Below, one piece after another: positions 1-8,439 of a stretch of 64,000 nt of DNA. Under the pieces are notes generated by a model. That model saw nothing but the letters and a program-made list of their open reading frames with translations. It searched no databases and was not told the origin of the DNA. How positions within the stretch are numbered: the first letter of the stretch is position 1; the number at the start of each line of letters is the position of its first letter. The stretch comes from Chryseobacterium aurantiacum (GTDB lineage Bacteria > Bacteroidota > Bacteroidia > Flavobacteriales > Weeksellaceae). The stretch is taken from assembly GCF_003020585.1 (NCBI RefSeq), contig NZ_PXUE01000001.1, positions 930,001 through 994,000 of the forward strand. Direction: 5' to 3'. Made by a program: the position numbers and the translations under genes.

Positions 1-57
1 GAAACAGATGAAAATAATCCTGATAATGTTGTTTTTAGTTTAAAAAATCCATTCTGA
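1..57 (+). CDS. 3' end of an upstream coding sequence (partial)
   Basis: Frame 1 is open from the window edge and ends at a TGA at 55-57, giving 18 residues ending in VVFSLKNPF. A strong terminator hairpin starts at the stop codon, which supports this being a real gene end. The product cannot be recognised from so few residues. Confidence 0.55.
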   Translation, partial: ETDENNPDNVVFSLKNPF

Positions 58-91
58 GGGATTCTTCCTTGAATCCATCAGGTTTTTTTTT
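55..91 (+). terminator. Rho-independent terminator after the partial first gene
   Basis: TGAGGGATTC at 55-64 pairs with GAATCCATCA at 71-80 (one mismatch) around a 6-nt loop and is followed by GG and nine T. It separates the upstream gene from the acyltransferase pair. Confidence 0.75.
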
Positions 92-129
92 ATCTTTATC
101 GCCAGACAGATCAATATTATAGATTATAT

Positions 130-1137
130 ATGAAAAATGAAATAAAATCCTTGACCGGATTGAGAGGAATTGTAGCATTGTGGGTGACTTTTTTTCATTT
201 TTACATTTATAAAAATAATTTTATTGATAATATCATTGGAAAAGGATATGTGGCAGTAGATATCTTTTTTGTCTTAAGTGCTTTCTTATTGACTATTTCT
301 TATTCTGAGAAGTTTAAAAATCTGGATTTTAAAGGAGTACAAATTTTTTACAAAAAAAGAGTCAATAGGATTTATCCTGTGTATTTTGTGTCAGTTGTAT
401 TTATAGCATTGTTTTTAATCGATATTTCTACCACCAAGTTTTTGATCAATGCAGCATTGGTGCAATGTCTTTTTGATCCCGAGTATTTACTCATGTCCGT
501 TTACTGGTCGTTAAGTACAGAGTGGATCTGTTATCTTATATTTCCTTTCATGCTTTATTTCATCATGCGTTATAAAATTCGCAGCGAAATATTGATTGTT
601 GCAAGTCTCCTTTTGAGGTTCATACTTCCGTATCTTCCAGATCACCTATATATTGGCGGTGACATTTCAACCTATGGGGGGATGTCTTCAAAATATCTTG
701 ATATTCCTGATGGATTAAACTCTTTAATAAGAACTGTTTCTTCCTACCTTTTAGGAATTGGGATTGTTTCTTTTAAAGGGATTACCATGAAAAGAAACAA
801 CTACTTTATTTATGTTTTAGTAATCCTTTTCATAGGGTTGCTCTTTGTAGAAAAAGGTCTGTTCTTAATTCCGCTATTGTCTGCCCTTATCATAAGACAT
901 CTTTATTTTGAAAGTGGACAAAATCTTGTCAAGTCATTTTTAGAAACTAAGGCAGTATATCTTTTGGGGAATATTTCCTACTCGCTGTACATTATACATT
1001 ATATCATAAGAAAGCAGTATTTTACCATTGTGGAGACTATTTTTGTCAATAACCTTTTATTAATATTACTTTCATTGGTGTTATCTTATTTTTCCTATAT
1101 TTTGATTGAAAGAAAAGTGAAGATATTTAAGGTGTAA
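130..1137 (+). CDS. Acyltransferase family 3 (OafA/YrhL-like) membrane protein, copy 1
   Basis: A polytopic membrane O-acyltransferase of 335 residues, predicted to move an acyl group onto a surface polysaccharide or lipid sugar. The N-terminus has the family pattern [17 protein letters not shown] with the conserved histidine at about residue 23, followed by about ten hydrophobic segments. The second loop carries [13 protein letters not shown], the basic RxxRIxPxY-type motif of the family. The C-terminus ends in a basic [13 protein letters not shown] tail. Length fits the family. The next gene is a close paralogue in tandem. The acceptor substrate cannot be deduced, because no polysaccharide locus lies in the window. 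Confidence 0.85.
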   Translation: MKNEIKSLTGLRGIVALWVTFFHFYIYKNNFIDNIIGKGYVAVDIFFVLSAFLLTISYSEKFKNLDFKGVQIFYKKRVNRIYPVYFVSVVFIALFLIDISTTKFLINAALVQCLFDPEYLLMSVYWSLSTEWICYLIFPFMLYFIMRYKIRSEILIVASLLLRFILPYLPDHLYIGGDISTYGGMSSKYLDIPDGLNSLIRTVSSYLLGIGIVSFKGITMKRNNYFIYVLVILFIGLLFVEKGLFLIPLLSALIIRHLYFESGQNLVKSFLETKAVYLLGNISYSLYIIHYIIRKQYFTIVETIFVNNLLLILLSLVLSYFSYILIERKVKIFKV

Positions 1138-1208
1138 TTTTTAGTATTATTATTGAAATTATTAGTTTTTACCATTATAACCAAGTCGGCAGGTATTACC
1201 CATTTATT

Positions 1209-2210
1209 ATGAAAAATGAAATAAAATCATTAACCGGATTAAGAGGGATTGTAGCATTGTGGGTGACTTTTTTTCATTTTAGTGATTTTAAAATTGATCT
1301 GATTCAAACTGTTGTAAAGAAAGGTTATGTTGCCGTAGATATCTTTTTTGTATTAAGTGCATTTTTATTGGCTATTTCTTATGCTGGTAAATTTAAAAGT
1401 TTAAACTTCAGTGTAATACAGAGGTTTTATAAGAAAAGGGTAAACAGAATTTATCCCATCTATTTTTTATCTGTTATTTTTATTGCTGTATTTTTAATAG
1501 ACACTTCAAAGACGAAATTTTTAATTAATGCTGCTTTACTACAGTGTTTTTTTAATCCTAATTATTCATTGGGGACCGTCTATTGGTCGTTAAGTACCGA
1601 GTGGATCTGCTATATTATATTTCCGTTTCTGCTTTTCTTTATCGTTCGTTACAAGATACGCAGTGAAATATTAATTGTGTTAGGCCTTGTTTTAAGACTG
1701 ATCTTTCCATATTTTCCGGATAACCTGTACTTAGGCTCGGAAATGCGAATGCAAATGATTAAATCTCCGGCTTATCTTGACGTTACTTTTGGCCTGAATT
1801 CATTAGTTAGAACCATATCCTCTTATTTTCTGGGAATAGGGATTGCTTTTTTACCAGGCATTACATTGCGAAAAAATCTGGTTATTTATATTGCATTGAT
1901 TTTATCTGTGCTATTGCTGTATACAGAAAAAGGCCTGTTCTTTATCCCGTTATTGTCAGCAATAATGATTAAACAGCTGTATGATGGGGAAAATAGTATT
2001 GTTAAAAGATTTTTGGGAAGTAATGCCGTTTATTTTCTTGGAAATATTTCCTACTCACTCTATATTATTCATTATATAGTGTTGATACAGAAATTTGTTT
2101 TGGTATCCTCACAGCTGTTGAATAGTTTTATATTAATCGCTTTGTCAATTGTATTATCCTATTTTTCCTATATTCTGATCGAAAGAAAAGTAAAGATATT
2201 TAAGGTTTAA
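1209..2210 (+). CDS. Acyltransferase family 3 (OafA/YrhL-like) membrane protein, copy 2
   Basis: A 333-residue tandem paralogue of the preceding gene. The first 24 residues are essentially identical ([15 protein letters not shown] onwards), as are the central SLSTEWICY motif and the last 13 residues. The proteins diverge mainly in the extracytoplasmic loops (residues about 25-35 and 175-200), where acceptor or donor specificity might differ. The conserved N-terminal His and the [12 protein letters not shown] motif are kept, so it looks active. The 71-bp gap to copy 1 holds no terminator, so the two may be cotranscribed. This is a local gene duplication. Confidence 0.85.
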   Translation: MKNEIKSLTGLRGIVALWVTFFHFSDFKIDLIQTVVKKGYVAVDIFFVLSAFLLAISYAGKFKSLNFSVIQRFYKKRVNRIYPIYFLSVIFIAVFLIDTSKTKFLINAALLQCFFNPNYSLGTVYWSLSTEWICYIIFPFLLFFIVRYKIRSEILIVLGLVLRLIFPYFPDNLYLGSEMRMQMIKSPAYLDVTFGLNSLVRTISSYFLGIGIAFLPGITLRKNLVIYIALILSVLLLYTEKGLFFIPLLSAIMIKQLYDGENSIVKRFLGSNAVYFLGNISYSLYIIHYIVLIQKFVLVSSQLLNSFILIALSIVLSYFSYILIERKVKIFKV

Positions 2211-2235
2211 ACTATGCTTTTATTTTAATATTAAT

Positions 2236-2243
2236 TATTTTTG
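2236..2243 (+). promoter_or_regulatory. Flavobacterial -7 box of ung
   Basis: TATTTTTG matches TAnnTTTG and ends 4 nt before the ung ATG at 2248, so transcription would start at or next to the start codon. No good -33 TTG is seen at normal distance, so the call is tentative. Confidence 0.4.
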
Positions 2244-2247
2244 CAGC

Positions 2248-2889
2248 ATGACCTGGACAGAAATTTTAGCCCCCATAAAAAGCACCGAATACTTCACAAC
2301 CCTTTGGGAGAAAGTAAAAACTGAATATGCAACTACAAAGGTTTTTCCCCCGAAGAATCAAATTTTCAGAGCGCTAGAGCTAACTTCCTTTGAAGATGTT
2401 GAGGTAGTTATCATTGGTCAGGATCCCTATCATAATGATTATCAGGCCAACGGTTTATGTTTCTCTGTTTCTGAACAGGTTACGGCACCACCATCCCTTA
2501 AAAATATTTTCATTGAGCTGAAAGAAGATCTTGGAGTTGTAAGAACTTCAAAGGAACTGGATGACTGGGGAAAGCAGGGCGTTCTTCTGTTGAACGCAAC
2601 ACTTACAGTTCGTGCACACACCCCCAATTCTCATAAAGACCTTGGATGGGAGCAATTTACCAATTTTATTATCAAGGAAATTTCCGATAAAAAAGAAAAT
2701 GTGGTCTTTGTATTATGGGGAGCCTTTGCACAAAAAAAAGCCGAACTTATAGATCCGGCTAAGCATTTTATTCTGAAATCGGCGCATCCGTCACCATTCT
2801 CTGTTTATAGAGGTTTTTTTGGAAGCAAGCCATTCTCAAAAATTAATGAATATCTTGTTTCCAAAGGGAAAAAGCCTATTGCGTGGTAG
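2248..2889 (+). CDS. ung: Uracil-DNA glycosylase
   Basis: Family 1 uracil-DNA glycosylase, which removes uracil from DNA as the first step of base excision repair in the cytoplasm. The water-activating motif GQDPYH lies at residues 57-62, with the catalytic Asp at 59. The C-terminal DNA-intercalation motif HPSPFSVYRGFFG starts at His180. A beta-strand VVFVLWGAFAQKK matches the uracil-recognition region. The 213-residue length is normal for bacterial Ung. The 3' end overlaps the convergent lipoprotein gene by 14 bp. The start is supported by the -7 box just upstream. Confidence 0.97.
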   Translation: MTWTEILAPIKSTEYFTTLWEKVKTEYATTKVFPPKNQIFRALELTSFEDVEVVIIGQDPYHNDYQANGLCFSVSEQVTAPPSLKNIFIELKEDLGVVRTSKELDDWGKQGVLLLNATLTVRAHTPNSHKDLGWEQFTNFIIKEISDKKENVVFVLWGAFAQKKAELIDPAKHFILKSAHPSPFSVYRGFFGSKPFSKINEYLVSKGKKPIAW

Positions 2890-3373
2890 AATCGGAAGTT
2901 TTCCCTGTTTTTTTGATGGAAATCCCGATCTTATATTTTCCGTTTAATGCCGTTGTTCCTCCATCTGCCTTAGGATAAGGGTTTACCTCCTGCAGTGTAA
3001 TCGTATATCCGTTAAAATCGGCTGACTGGCGATAGTTCCTATTTGGGTAATCCATACTGGCAAGATTTAAAACCATAGGTCGGGTAGAGGTTCCCATAAC
3101 TTCAACCTGAGCAAGAGCCACACCGGCCCAGATACAGTTTACCCCTTCAGGACAGCGGCTGTCCTCAGAGATTCCCTTGAAAGTAACATTCATTTGAAAT
3201 TCTTTCAGGAATTTGTTTTCACCCTCATTCAAATAAACAATACCGTTCTTTTGATCAGGAGTTGTATTGGTAGTCATTTCAGAAGTTTTTGGAGTTGCCT
3301 TGGCTTTCTTTTGGGCATCACATCCTGTTAATGCGAATATTCCCAGACTAAGTATGATAACTTTATGAAACAT
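2876..3373 (-). CDS. Lipoprotein with a conserved CPxxxxCIWAG motif, unknown function
   Basis: Starts at the ATG whose complement is at 3371-3373. A longer in-frame start at 3403 would run into the upstream gene and puts charged residues before the signal peptide. From the chosen start the protein is 165 residues with a signal sequence MFHKVIILSLGIFALTGC and a lipobox (FALTGC) that predicts lipidation and envelope anchoring. The mature part is a predicted beta-rich domain with SRCPEGVNCIWAG, a two-cysteine motif that recurs in small secreted proteins of unknown function. It probably forms an operon with the DUF456 gene 16 bp upstream. Confidence 0.75.
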   Translation of the reverse strand: MFHKVIILSLGIFALTGCDAQKKAKATPKTSEMTTNTTPDQKNGIVYLNEGENKFLKEFQMNVTFKGISEDSRCPEGVNCIWAGVALAQVEVMGTSTRPMVLNLASMDYPNRNYRQSADFNGYTITLQEVNPYPKADGGTTALNGKYKIGISIKKTGKTSDSTTQ

Positions 3374-3389
3374 GATTTCTCTTTTTTTG

Positions 3390-3881
3390 TTAAATAATAT
3401 CAAACATATTCAGAAGTACTACCAAAAACATTGCCACACCCACTACAAAGCTGAATCCGGTTCCATAAATAAACCCGATTAATGCTCCTTTGGTAGATTG
3501 CAAAGCCTTGTTCATATCCTTGCTGTCATGAAGAAGTTCCCCAATAAATACGCCTGCAAACATTCCGATCAGGAAACCTAAAGGTATCGGAATAAATATT
3601 CCAACAATAGTTCCGATTACAGATCCGATGCTTCCCCAGCGCGTGCCTCCATATTTCCTGTTCGTTTTTGCAGGAATTACATAGTTCAGCACTACAGAAG
3701 CTAAGGTAAGAATACCAAATGCCCAAATATAGATCATCGGAAGATCAGCATCCGTCCCGAATTTATAGATCAACAATCCGCAGATACTTAGTAATAAGCC
3801 GGGAAGAACCGGGAGAAAAGTTCCCAATATTCCTACAAATAATAAAACAAGGCAGAGAATATTAATGATAGTTGTATCCAT
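3390..3881 (-). CDS. DUF456 family membrane protein
   Basis: A 163-residue integral membrane protein with about four or five hydrophobic helices rich in glycine and proline, starting MDTTIINILCLVLLFVG. The pattern GTFLPVLPG near the N-terminus and GxxxGxxxGxFxG-like glycine repeats (GSVIGTIVGIFIPIPLG) are typical of DUF456. The molecular function of the family is unknown. The gene is followed 16 bp downstream by the lipoprotein gene on the same strand, so the two are probably cotranscribed. Confidence 0.85.
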   Translation of the reverse strand: MDTTIINILCLVLLFVGILGTFLPVLPGLLLSICGLLIYKFGTDADLPMIYIWAFGILTLASVVLNYVIPAKTNRKYGGTRWGSIGSVIGTIVGIFIPIPLGFLIGMFAGVFIGELLHDSKDMNKALQSTKGALIGFIYGTGFSFVVGVAMFLVVLLNMFDII

Positions 3882-3985
3882 TTTTTTAAATATAAACGAA
3901 GATATGAAAAAAGTAAATTGATAAAAGGTTTAAAATTTGGGATGAAAATTGATAATGAATAGTAAATTCATCATTCTTAATTTTA

Positions 3986-3993
3986 TAAATTTG
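3986..3993 (+). promoter_or_regulatory. Flavobacterial -7 box of the mscS-type gene
   Basis: TAAATTTG is an exact TAnnTTTG match and ends 5 nt before the ATG at 3999, implying a leaderless or nearly leaderless transcript. No -33 element at standard spacing was found. Confidence 0.4.
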
Positions 3994-3998
3994 CTGTA

Positions 3999-5261
3999 AT
4001 GAAAAATGAAATACAAGATACCCGAGATTTTTTACAGAATATAAGCGATCAGATCCATTATTTTGTGAGAGATCACGTATATCCTGATCTGGCACTTCCT
4101 ATTCAGATTATGCTGAAATTTATCTTTCTGGCAGGGATGATCTATATCTTGGATTTTGTTTTTAAATTCATTGTCAATACTATTTTCAAATTCTTTTTTG
4201 ATAAAGAGAAATTTCCAATTTTAAAGTCAATCTATGATTCAAGAATAACCAATTCTGTAGTTCACTTGGGAGCACTGAACTTTGCGGGATATGCATTGCT
4301 TTCTGTCTTCTACAGACATCCGAAAAGCTTTGCATTACTGGAGATCATTGTGGGTGTGGCTACTATTTTTGTGATTGCAGGGTTGCTATTTAGAGCATTA
4401 ACCGCTTTTAGAAATTACTTTGTGATTAAGCAGGATTATTACAAAATTATGACGCTTAATGCCATCTCGGAAACGGTAAAAATCTTTGGAATCTTTGTCC
4501 TTTCCGTAATAGGAATCTGTTTGATCTTTGGGATTAAAGGCGGAACGATTTTAGGAAGTTTAGGAGCAATAACAGCCGTTTTGGTTTTGGTTTTCAGAGA
4601 TACTATTTTAGGATTTGTTACCGGGCTTCACGTTGCTACATCCAAGAATATGAAAGTAGGTGACTGGATCAGTATCCCCAAATACAGTATTGAAGGAAAT
4701 ATTACGGAAATTAACCTTTTGACTACAAAAATTACCAATTTTGATAAAACTGTTTCTACAATTCCTACCTACGATTTATTGACCACGGAGATCAAAAATC
4801 TTCAGGTGATGTCAGAATCCAATACAAGAAGAATCAAAAAATCTATTTATTTCAATATTAACTCCTTTAAATTCCTTACTGATGAAGATATTGAACGATT
4901 AAAGGAAATAAACTTAATTGCAGATTACCTGGAAGAAAAAAGGCAGGAGATTAAAAAAGAAAAAGAGAATGTGAGCCACAATGATAAGGATATCAACGGT
5001 AGGCAGCTTACCAATATCGGTGTTTTCAGATATTATGCACAGAAATATATAGAAAATGATCCTGATATTGAAAAAAGCGGCGCCAGAATGGTTCGTCAGC
5101 TAGAGATTACTCCACAAGGGCTTCCTCTTGAAATATACTGTTTTGCCAATGATTCAAAGTGGGAACATTTTGAGCAAATTCAGGCCGATATTTTTGATCA
5201 TTTGCTGGTAGCTTCAAAGGAATTTGAGCTTCAGGTAATGCAGGTAAGTGTAAAAGTGTAA
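3999..5261 (+). CDS. Mechanosensitive ion channel family protein (MscS superfamily, YbdG-like)
   Basis: A 420-residue inner-membrane channel predicted to open under membrane tension and release solutes during hypo-osmotic shock. About five transmembrane helices occupy residues 28-205. The pore-lining helix region contains GGTILGSLGAITAVLVLVF, the Gly/Ala-rich TM3 pattern of MscS. It is followed by the beta domain (MKVGDWISIP) and a long cytoplasmic C-terminus. The extra N-terminal helices and the length match YbdG/MscM-type channels rather than short MscS. A charged insertion (EEKRQEIKKEKE, about residue 310) sits in the cytoplasmic domain. Confidence 0.9.
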   Translation: MKNEIQDTRDFLQNISDQIHYFVRDHVYPDLALPIQIMLKFIFLAGMIYILDFVFKFIVNTIFKFFFDKEKFPILKSIYDSRITNSVVHLGALNFAGYALLSVFYRHPKSFALLEIIVGVATIFVIAGLLFRALTAFRNYFVIKQDYYKIMTLNAISETVKIFGIFVLSVIGICLIFGIKGGTILGSLGAITAVLVLVFRDTILGFVTGLHVATSKNMKVGDWISIPKYSIEGNITEINLLTTKITNFDKTVSTIPTYDLLTTEIKNLQVMSESNTRRIKKSIYFNINSFKFLTDEDIERLKEINLIADYLEEKRQEIKKEKENVSHNDKDINGRQLTNIGVFRYYAQKYIENDPDIEKSGARMVRQLEITPQGLPLEIYCFANDSKWEHFEQIQADIFDHLLVASKEFELQVMQVSVKV

Positions 5262-5269
5262 AAAAAAAT

Positions 5270-5403
5270 TAGAGATTATAGACTAGCTAAGTCTTAAATC
5301 TTACTTAAAAAATAATAAAAGAGTCAGTATTAGAAGTTAATCTTACTATACTATAGGGTAAGTCTGCATCCAAAATCTGACGTCTAATATCTTAAATAAA
5401 AAA
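5270..5403. repeat. Degenerate AT-rich intergenic repeat (TCTAATATCT-type)
   Basis: The spacer before pdxJ is made of degenerate units such as GTCTTAAATCTTAC and GACGTCTAATATCTTAAAT. A similar run lies before the next gene at 6233-6275. I recall this low-complexity pattern from other flavobacterial intergenic regions. No function is evident. Confidence 0.35.
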
Positions 5404-6123
5404 ATGACAAAACTAAGCGTAAACATTAATAAAATTGCGACCTTAAGAAATGCAAGAGGGGGAGAAACACCAAGTGTTACAGAAGCAGCTATAAAGATCC
5501 AGGAATTCGGAGGACAGGGAATTACCATTCATCCAAGACCTGACGAAAGGCATATTACAAGAAAAGATGTCTATGATCTGAAGCCATTGGTTACGACTGA
5601 GTTCAACATTGAGGGAAATCCACACCAGTCTTTTATTGATATGGTGCTTGATGTAAAGCCTGAGCAGGTAACACTGGTTCCTGATGCAGATGATGCTATC
5701 ACTTCAAATGCAGGTTGGGATACGAAAAAACACTTGGATTATCTTACCGAAATCATCGCTGAATTTAAAAAAGCAGGAATCCGTACTTCAATTTTTCTTG
5801 ATCCGATGCCTGAGCTTGTAGAGTATGCAGCGAAGACAGGAGCAGATAGAATTGAACTGTATACCGAAGCTTACGCAAAAGATTATTTGACCAATAAAGA
5901 ACAAGCTATAAAACCTTATTATGATACAGCGGTTGCTGCTACCGAATTTGGGTTAGGAATCAATGCAGGACATGACCTAAGCTTAGAGAATTTAAAATAC
6001 TTTGCAGATAATATCCCCAACCTATTGGAAGTATCCATTGGGCATGCTTTAGTTTCTGAGGCTCTTTATATGGGACTTGAAAATACGGTTCAATCTTATT
6101 TGAAGAGATTGGCAAAGTGGTAA
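5404..6123 (+). CDS. pdxJ: Pyridoxine 5'-phosphate synthase
   Basis: PdxJ condenses 1-deoxy-D-xylulose 5-phosphate with 3-amino-2-oxopropyl phosphate to pyridoxine 5'-phosphate, the ring-forming step of the DXP-dependent vitamin B6 pathway. The 239-residue length is standard. The TIM-barrel signatures are present: SVNINKIATLRNARGG at the N-terminus, HPRPDERHI near residue 42, TTEFNIEG near 65, and GLGINAGHDL near 185 for phosphate binding. It stands alone, 142 bp after the channel gene and 156 bp before the hydrolase. Confidence 0.97.
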   Translation: MTKLSVNINKIATLRNARGGETPSVTEAAIKIQEFGGQGITIHPRPDERHITRKDVYDLKPLVTTEFNIEGNPHQSFIDMVLDVKPEQVTLVPDADDAITSNAGWDTKKHLDYLTEIIAEFKKAGIRTSIFLDPMPELVEYAAKTGADRIELYTEAYAKDYLTNKEQAIKPYYDTAVAATEFGLGINAGHDLSLENLKYFADNIPNLLEVSIGHALVSEALYMGLENTVQSYLKRLAKW

Positions 6124-6232
6124 TCAATAATAGAGAAGTTAGAAAATAATGATAAAAGGTTTGGAGAAAAGTAATGCTTTTTTCCACCCTAATAGTATCA
6201 GATTGGAAATGAATATTGAAATTTTTACAATC

Positions 6233-6275
6233 TTTAGATCATCTAACTCCTAATTTCTCACCTCTAATTTCTAAA
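6233..6275. repeat. Short degenerate repeats (CTAAYTYCT) upstream of the hydrolase gene
   Basis: Three or four imperfect copies of a 10-12 bp unit (ATCTAACTCC, TAATTTCTCACC, TCTAATTTCT) run directly into the start region. They resemble the repeat in front of pdxJ. Confidence 0.4.
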
Positions 6276-6279
6276 AAAT

Positions 6280-7059
6280 ATGGAAATCTTAAACTCAAAA
6301 ATATTTGGTGAAGCTTCAACTGCTACACCACTTTTGGTATTCCACGGATTGTTCGGAATGCTTGATAACTGGGGAAGTTTTGGAAAAGACCTTGGAGAAT
6401 ATCTTCCGGTACATTTAATTGATCTTAGGAATCATGGAAGAAGCTTTCATTCAGAGGATATGTCTCATGATGATCTGGCGGATGATATTGCCCGTTATAT
6501 GGATCATTACGGTATTCAAAAGGCTCATGTTCTGGGACATTCTTTAGGCGGAAAGGCCGTCATGCAGTTTGCCATAAAATACCCCGAAAGAGTTGAAAAG
6601 CTCATTGTAGTGGATATTTCTCCAAAAGCTTATCCGCCACACCATCAAGGTATAATAAAGGCGTTAGAGAGTGTCGACTTTAATACGGTGGGTTCCAGAA
6701 ATGATGTGGAAGCTGTTTTAAATCAATATATTCCTGAAAAATCCACAATACAGTTTTTAACAAAAAACTTATATTGGGATGATAATAAAAAACTAAACTG
6801 GAGATTTAACTTTAAAACGTTATCTGAAAAGTATAATGAATTTGTTTCCAATGCTGTGAAATTTGGAATCTTTGACGGAGAAGCCTTATTTATTGCCGGT
6901 GAAAAATCCAATTATATTCTTCCGCAGGATGAATATGGGATAAAACAACAGTTTCCAAAAGCTAAAATTGTCACAGTGAAAAATGCAGGACATTGGGTAC
7001 AAGCTGAAAATCCTATTGATTTTGCTAATGTGGTTAAGCAATTTCTGGAATTGGATTAA
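6280..7059 (+). CDS. Alpha/beta hydrolase (YbfF-like esterase)
   Basis: A 259-residue cytoplasmic alpha/beta-hydrolase-fold esterase. The oxyanion region HGLFGMLDNWG is near residue 22, the nucleophile elbow GHSLGG (Ser at about 89) is canonical, and the C-terminal NAGHWVQAENP supplies the catalytic His. DLRNHGRS at about 47-54 is typical of the YbfF subgroup. The natural substrate is unknown. The upstream gap holds a run of CTAATTTCT-like repeats (6233-6275). Confidence 0.9.
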   Translation: MEILNSKIFGEASTATPLLVFHGLFGMLDNWGSFGKDLGEYLPVHLIDLRNHGRSFHSEDMSHDDLADDIARYMDHYGIQKAHVLGHSLGGKAVMQFAIKYPERVEKLIVVDISPKAYPPHHQGIIKALESVDFNTVGSRNDVEAVLNQYIPEKSTIQFLTKNLYWDDNKKLNWRFNFKTLSEKYNEFVSNAVKFGIFDGEALFIAGEKSNYILPQDEYGIKQQFPKAKIVTVKNAGHWVQAENPIDFANVVKQFLELD

Positions 7060-7078
7060 TTATATACTGTTATTTTTG
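7051..7078 (+). promoter_or_regulatory. Candidate promoter of the graspetide cluster
   Basis: TTG at 7051-7053, a 17-nt spacer and TATTTTTG at 7071-7078 match the flavobacterial TTG/TAnnTTTG promoter. Transcription would start near 7084, about 90 nt before the precursor ATG. The -33 element lies within the last codons of the preceding hydrolase gene. Confidence 0.45.
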
Positions 7079-7173
7079 TTAATATGTTAAAATTTTCTTA
7101 AAACGTAAAAATATTTCTCCATAAGTTGAAATTTGTGTATTTTAGATTATCAAAAAAACAAACATATTTACTT

Positions 7174-7395
7174 ATGGAAAACAAAAACTCAAAAAAGAAA
7201 CCGTTTTTCGCATCATTTCTTGAAAAACAACTTAAGGATCCTGAAACAGTAAAAGGAGGAACAGGTATTATAACAATTCCTGAAAGGGATACTATTACAA
7301 AGCCTACAATAGACAATGTAACATCTCCTCAAGCTGATTTGCAGCATACTATGAAATATCCTTCTGATGGTGATGATGATGCAATCTTACTATAA
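7174..7395 (+). CDS. Microviridin-type graspetide precursor peptide
   Basis: A 73-residue RiPP precursor starting at the ATG at 7174; an upstream in-frame ATG at 7126 would add 16 residues unlike any known leader. The leader contains KKPFFASFLEKQ at residues 8-19, matching the PFFARFLE helix recognised by microviridin ATP-grasp ligases. The C-terminus carries the core TMKYPSDGDD at 59-68, the TxKYPSDx(E/D)(D/E) pattern. By analogy Thr59-Asp65 and Ser64-Asp67 would form esters and Lys61-Asp68 an amide, giving a tricyclic peptide, usually a serine protease inhibitor. The tail after the core is DAILL. The two ligase genes follow immediately. A Gly replaces the aromatic residue usual after PSD in cyanobacterial cores. 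Confidence 0.92.
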   Translation: MENKNSKKKPFFASFLEKQLKDPETVKGGTGIITIPERDTITKPTIDNVTSPQADLQHTMKYPSDGDDDAILL

Positions 7396-7437
7396 AATGA
7401 TTATTTTACAGTAACATATTAACAAAATTGTAATAAT

Positions 7438-7468
7438 AGGGAAACTTAAACTTTAAGTTTCCCTTTTT
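7438..7468 (+). terminator. Hairpin terminator/attenuator between graspetide precursor and ligase genes
   Basis: AGGGAAACTTAA at 7438-7449 pairs perfectly with TTAAGTTTCCCT at 7453-7464 (12 bp, 3-nt loop) and is followed by TTTT. It ends 14 nt before the first ligase ATG. Partial termination here would make more precursor than enzyme. Full termination would require a separate ligase promoter, which I do not see. Confidence 0.8.
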
Positions 7469-7482
7469 AGTAAAACTGGCAA

Positions 7483-8439
7483 ATGATTCTCTGTATCACC
7501 CACTCGCAGGATTTTTATACTATTGATCTTTTCTTTCAATACCTTTCTTCTAAAAATATTCCTTATTTCAGACTGAATTCTGATAAGCTTAACCATCTTC
7601 AGAAAATCAGTATCAATGAAAATTCATTTGAAATTACTGATGAATTGGGAAAAACCATTCATTCTGATGACATTAAAGGAGTGTGGCATAGAAAAGCATG
7701 GCGGATAAGTGTTCCTGAAGAACTGGATCAGAACTATGAAAAGATCTTTCAGAATGAATATGGAAGCCTCCGCTATAATCTGATCACTACTCTTGAAAAT
7801 ATTCCGTGGATTAACCCTTTTGAAAAGGAAAAGAAAATTGATGGAAACAAAATGCTTCAGCTGAAAATTGCTGAAAGAAATCACCTTACCATTCCCAAAA
7901 CTGTTTTTTCTAATAATGAAGAGAAAATAACGACATTCTTTCATCAGTATTGCTCAGGAAAAGCAATTGCAAAGCTCCACGGAGTACAATCAAAAACCAT
8001 GAGTGGTGAAAACTTAATTTCTACTATGATTATTGAGGAAGAAACCCTGGAACATCTTTCTGATATTGCCTATTGCCCAATGATTTTCCAACCTTACATT
8101 GATAAAGAATATGAATTGAGAATCATGTATGTAGATGGAGAATTTTTCACAGGTAAGATTAATAACAGTACCAATGCAGACTGGAGAGTAAGTGATGAAA
8201 ACTACTTTTGGTCAGCTTATGAGCTGCCTGAAAATATCAAAATAAATTTGACCTCCATGATGAAAGAAATGGGGCTTTATATGGGTGCCATTGATGTGAT
8301 TAAAGGAAAGGACGGAGAATATTATTTTCTTGAAGTCAATCCGCAGGGAGAATGGGGAATGCTGCAAAAGGAACTGGGTTTTCCCATAGCAGAAAGAATT
8401 GCCGACAACCTTATCAAAAGAATTAATTTCCATGAATAA
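7483..8439 (+). CDS. ATP-grasp peptide ligase, MdnB/MvdC-like (lactam-forming)
   Basis: A 318-residue ATP-grasp ligase of the microviridin family. The N-terminus ITHSQDFYTIDLFFQYLSS, then FRLNSDKLN, fits the MdnB (MvdC) branch, which forms the omega-amide between core Lys and an acidic residue after MdnC has made the esters. The central VWHRKAW, the PMIFQPYIDKEYELRIMYV strand and the C-terminal YFLEVNPQGEWGML (Mg-ATP Glu/Asn motif) are all present. The stop overlaps the start of the second ligase by 8 nt, so translation is probably coupled. Assignment to the amide-forming branch is by remembered family features and gene order. Confidence 0.88.
   Translation: MILCITHSQDFYTIDLFFQYLSSKNIPYFRLNSDKLNHLQKISINENSFEITDELGKTIHSDDIKGVWHRKAWRISVPEELDQNYEKIFQNEYGSLRYNLITTLENIPWINPFEKEKKIDGNKMLQLKIAERNHLTIPKTVFSNNEEKITTFFHQYCSGKAIAKLHGVQSKTMSGENLISTMIIEEETLEHLSDIAYCPMIFQPYIDKEYELRIMYVDGEFFTGKINNSTNADWRVSDENYFWSAYELPENIKINLTSMMKEMGLYMGAIDVIKGKDGEYYFLEVNPQGEWGMLQKELGFPIAERIADNLIKRINFHE

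Noticed and set aside
7291..7326. A second core in the graspetide precursor (TITKPTIDN, residues 40-48)
   Set aside because: It lacks the YPSD and acidic pair needed for the microviridin ring pattern, so only one core is called.
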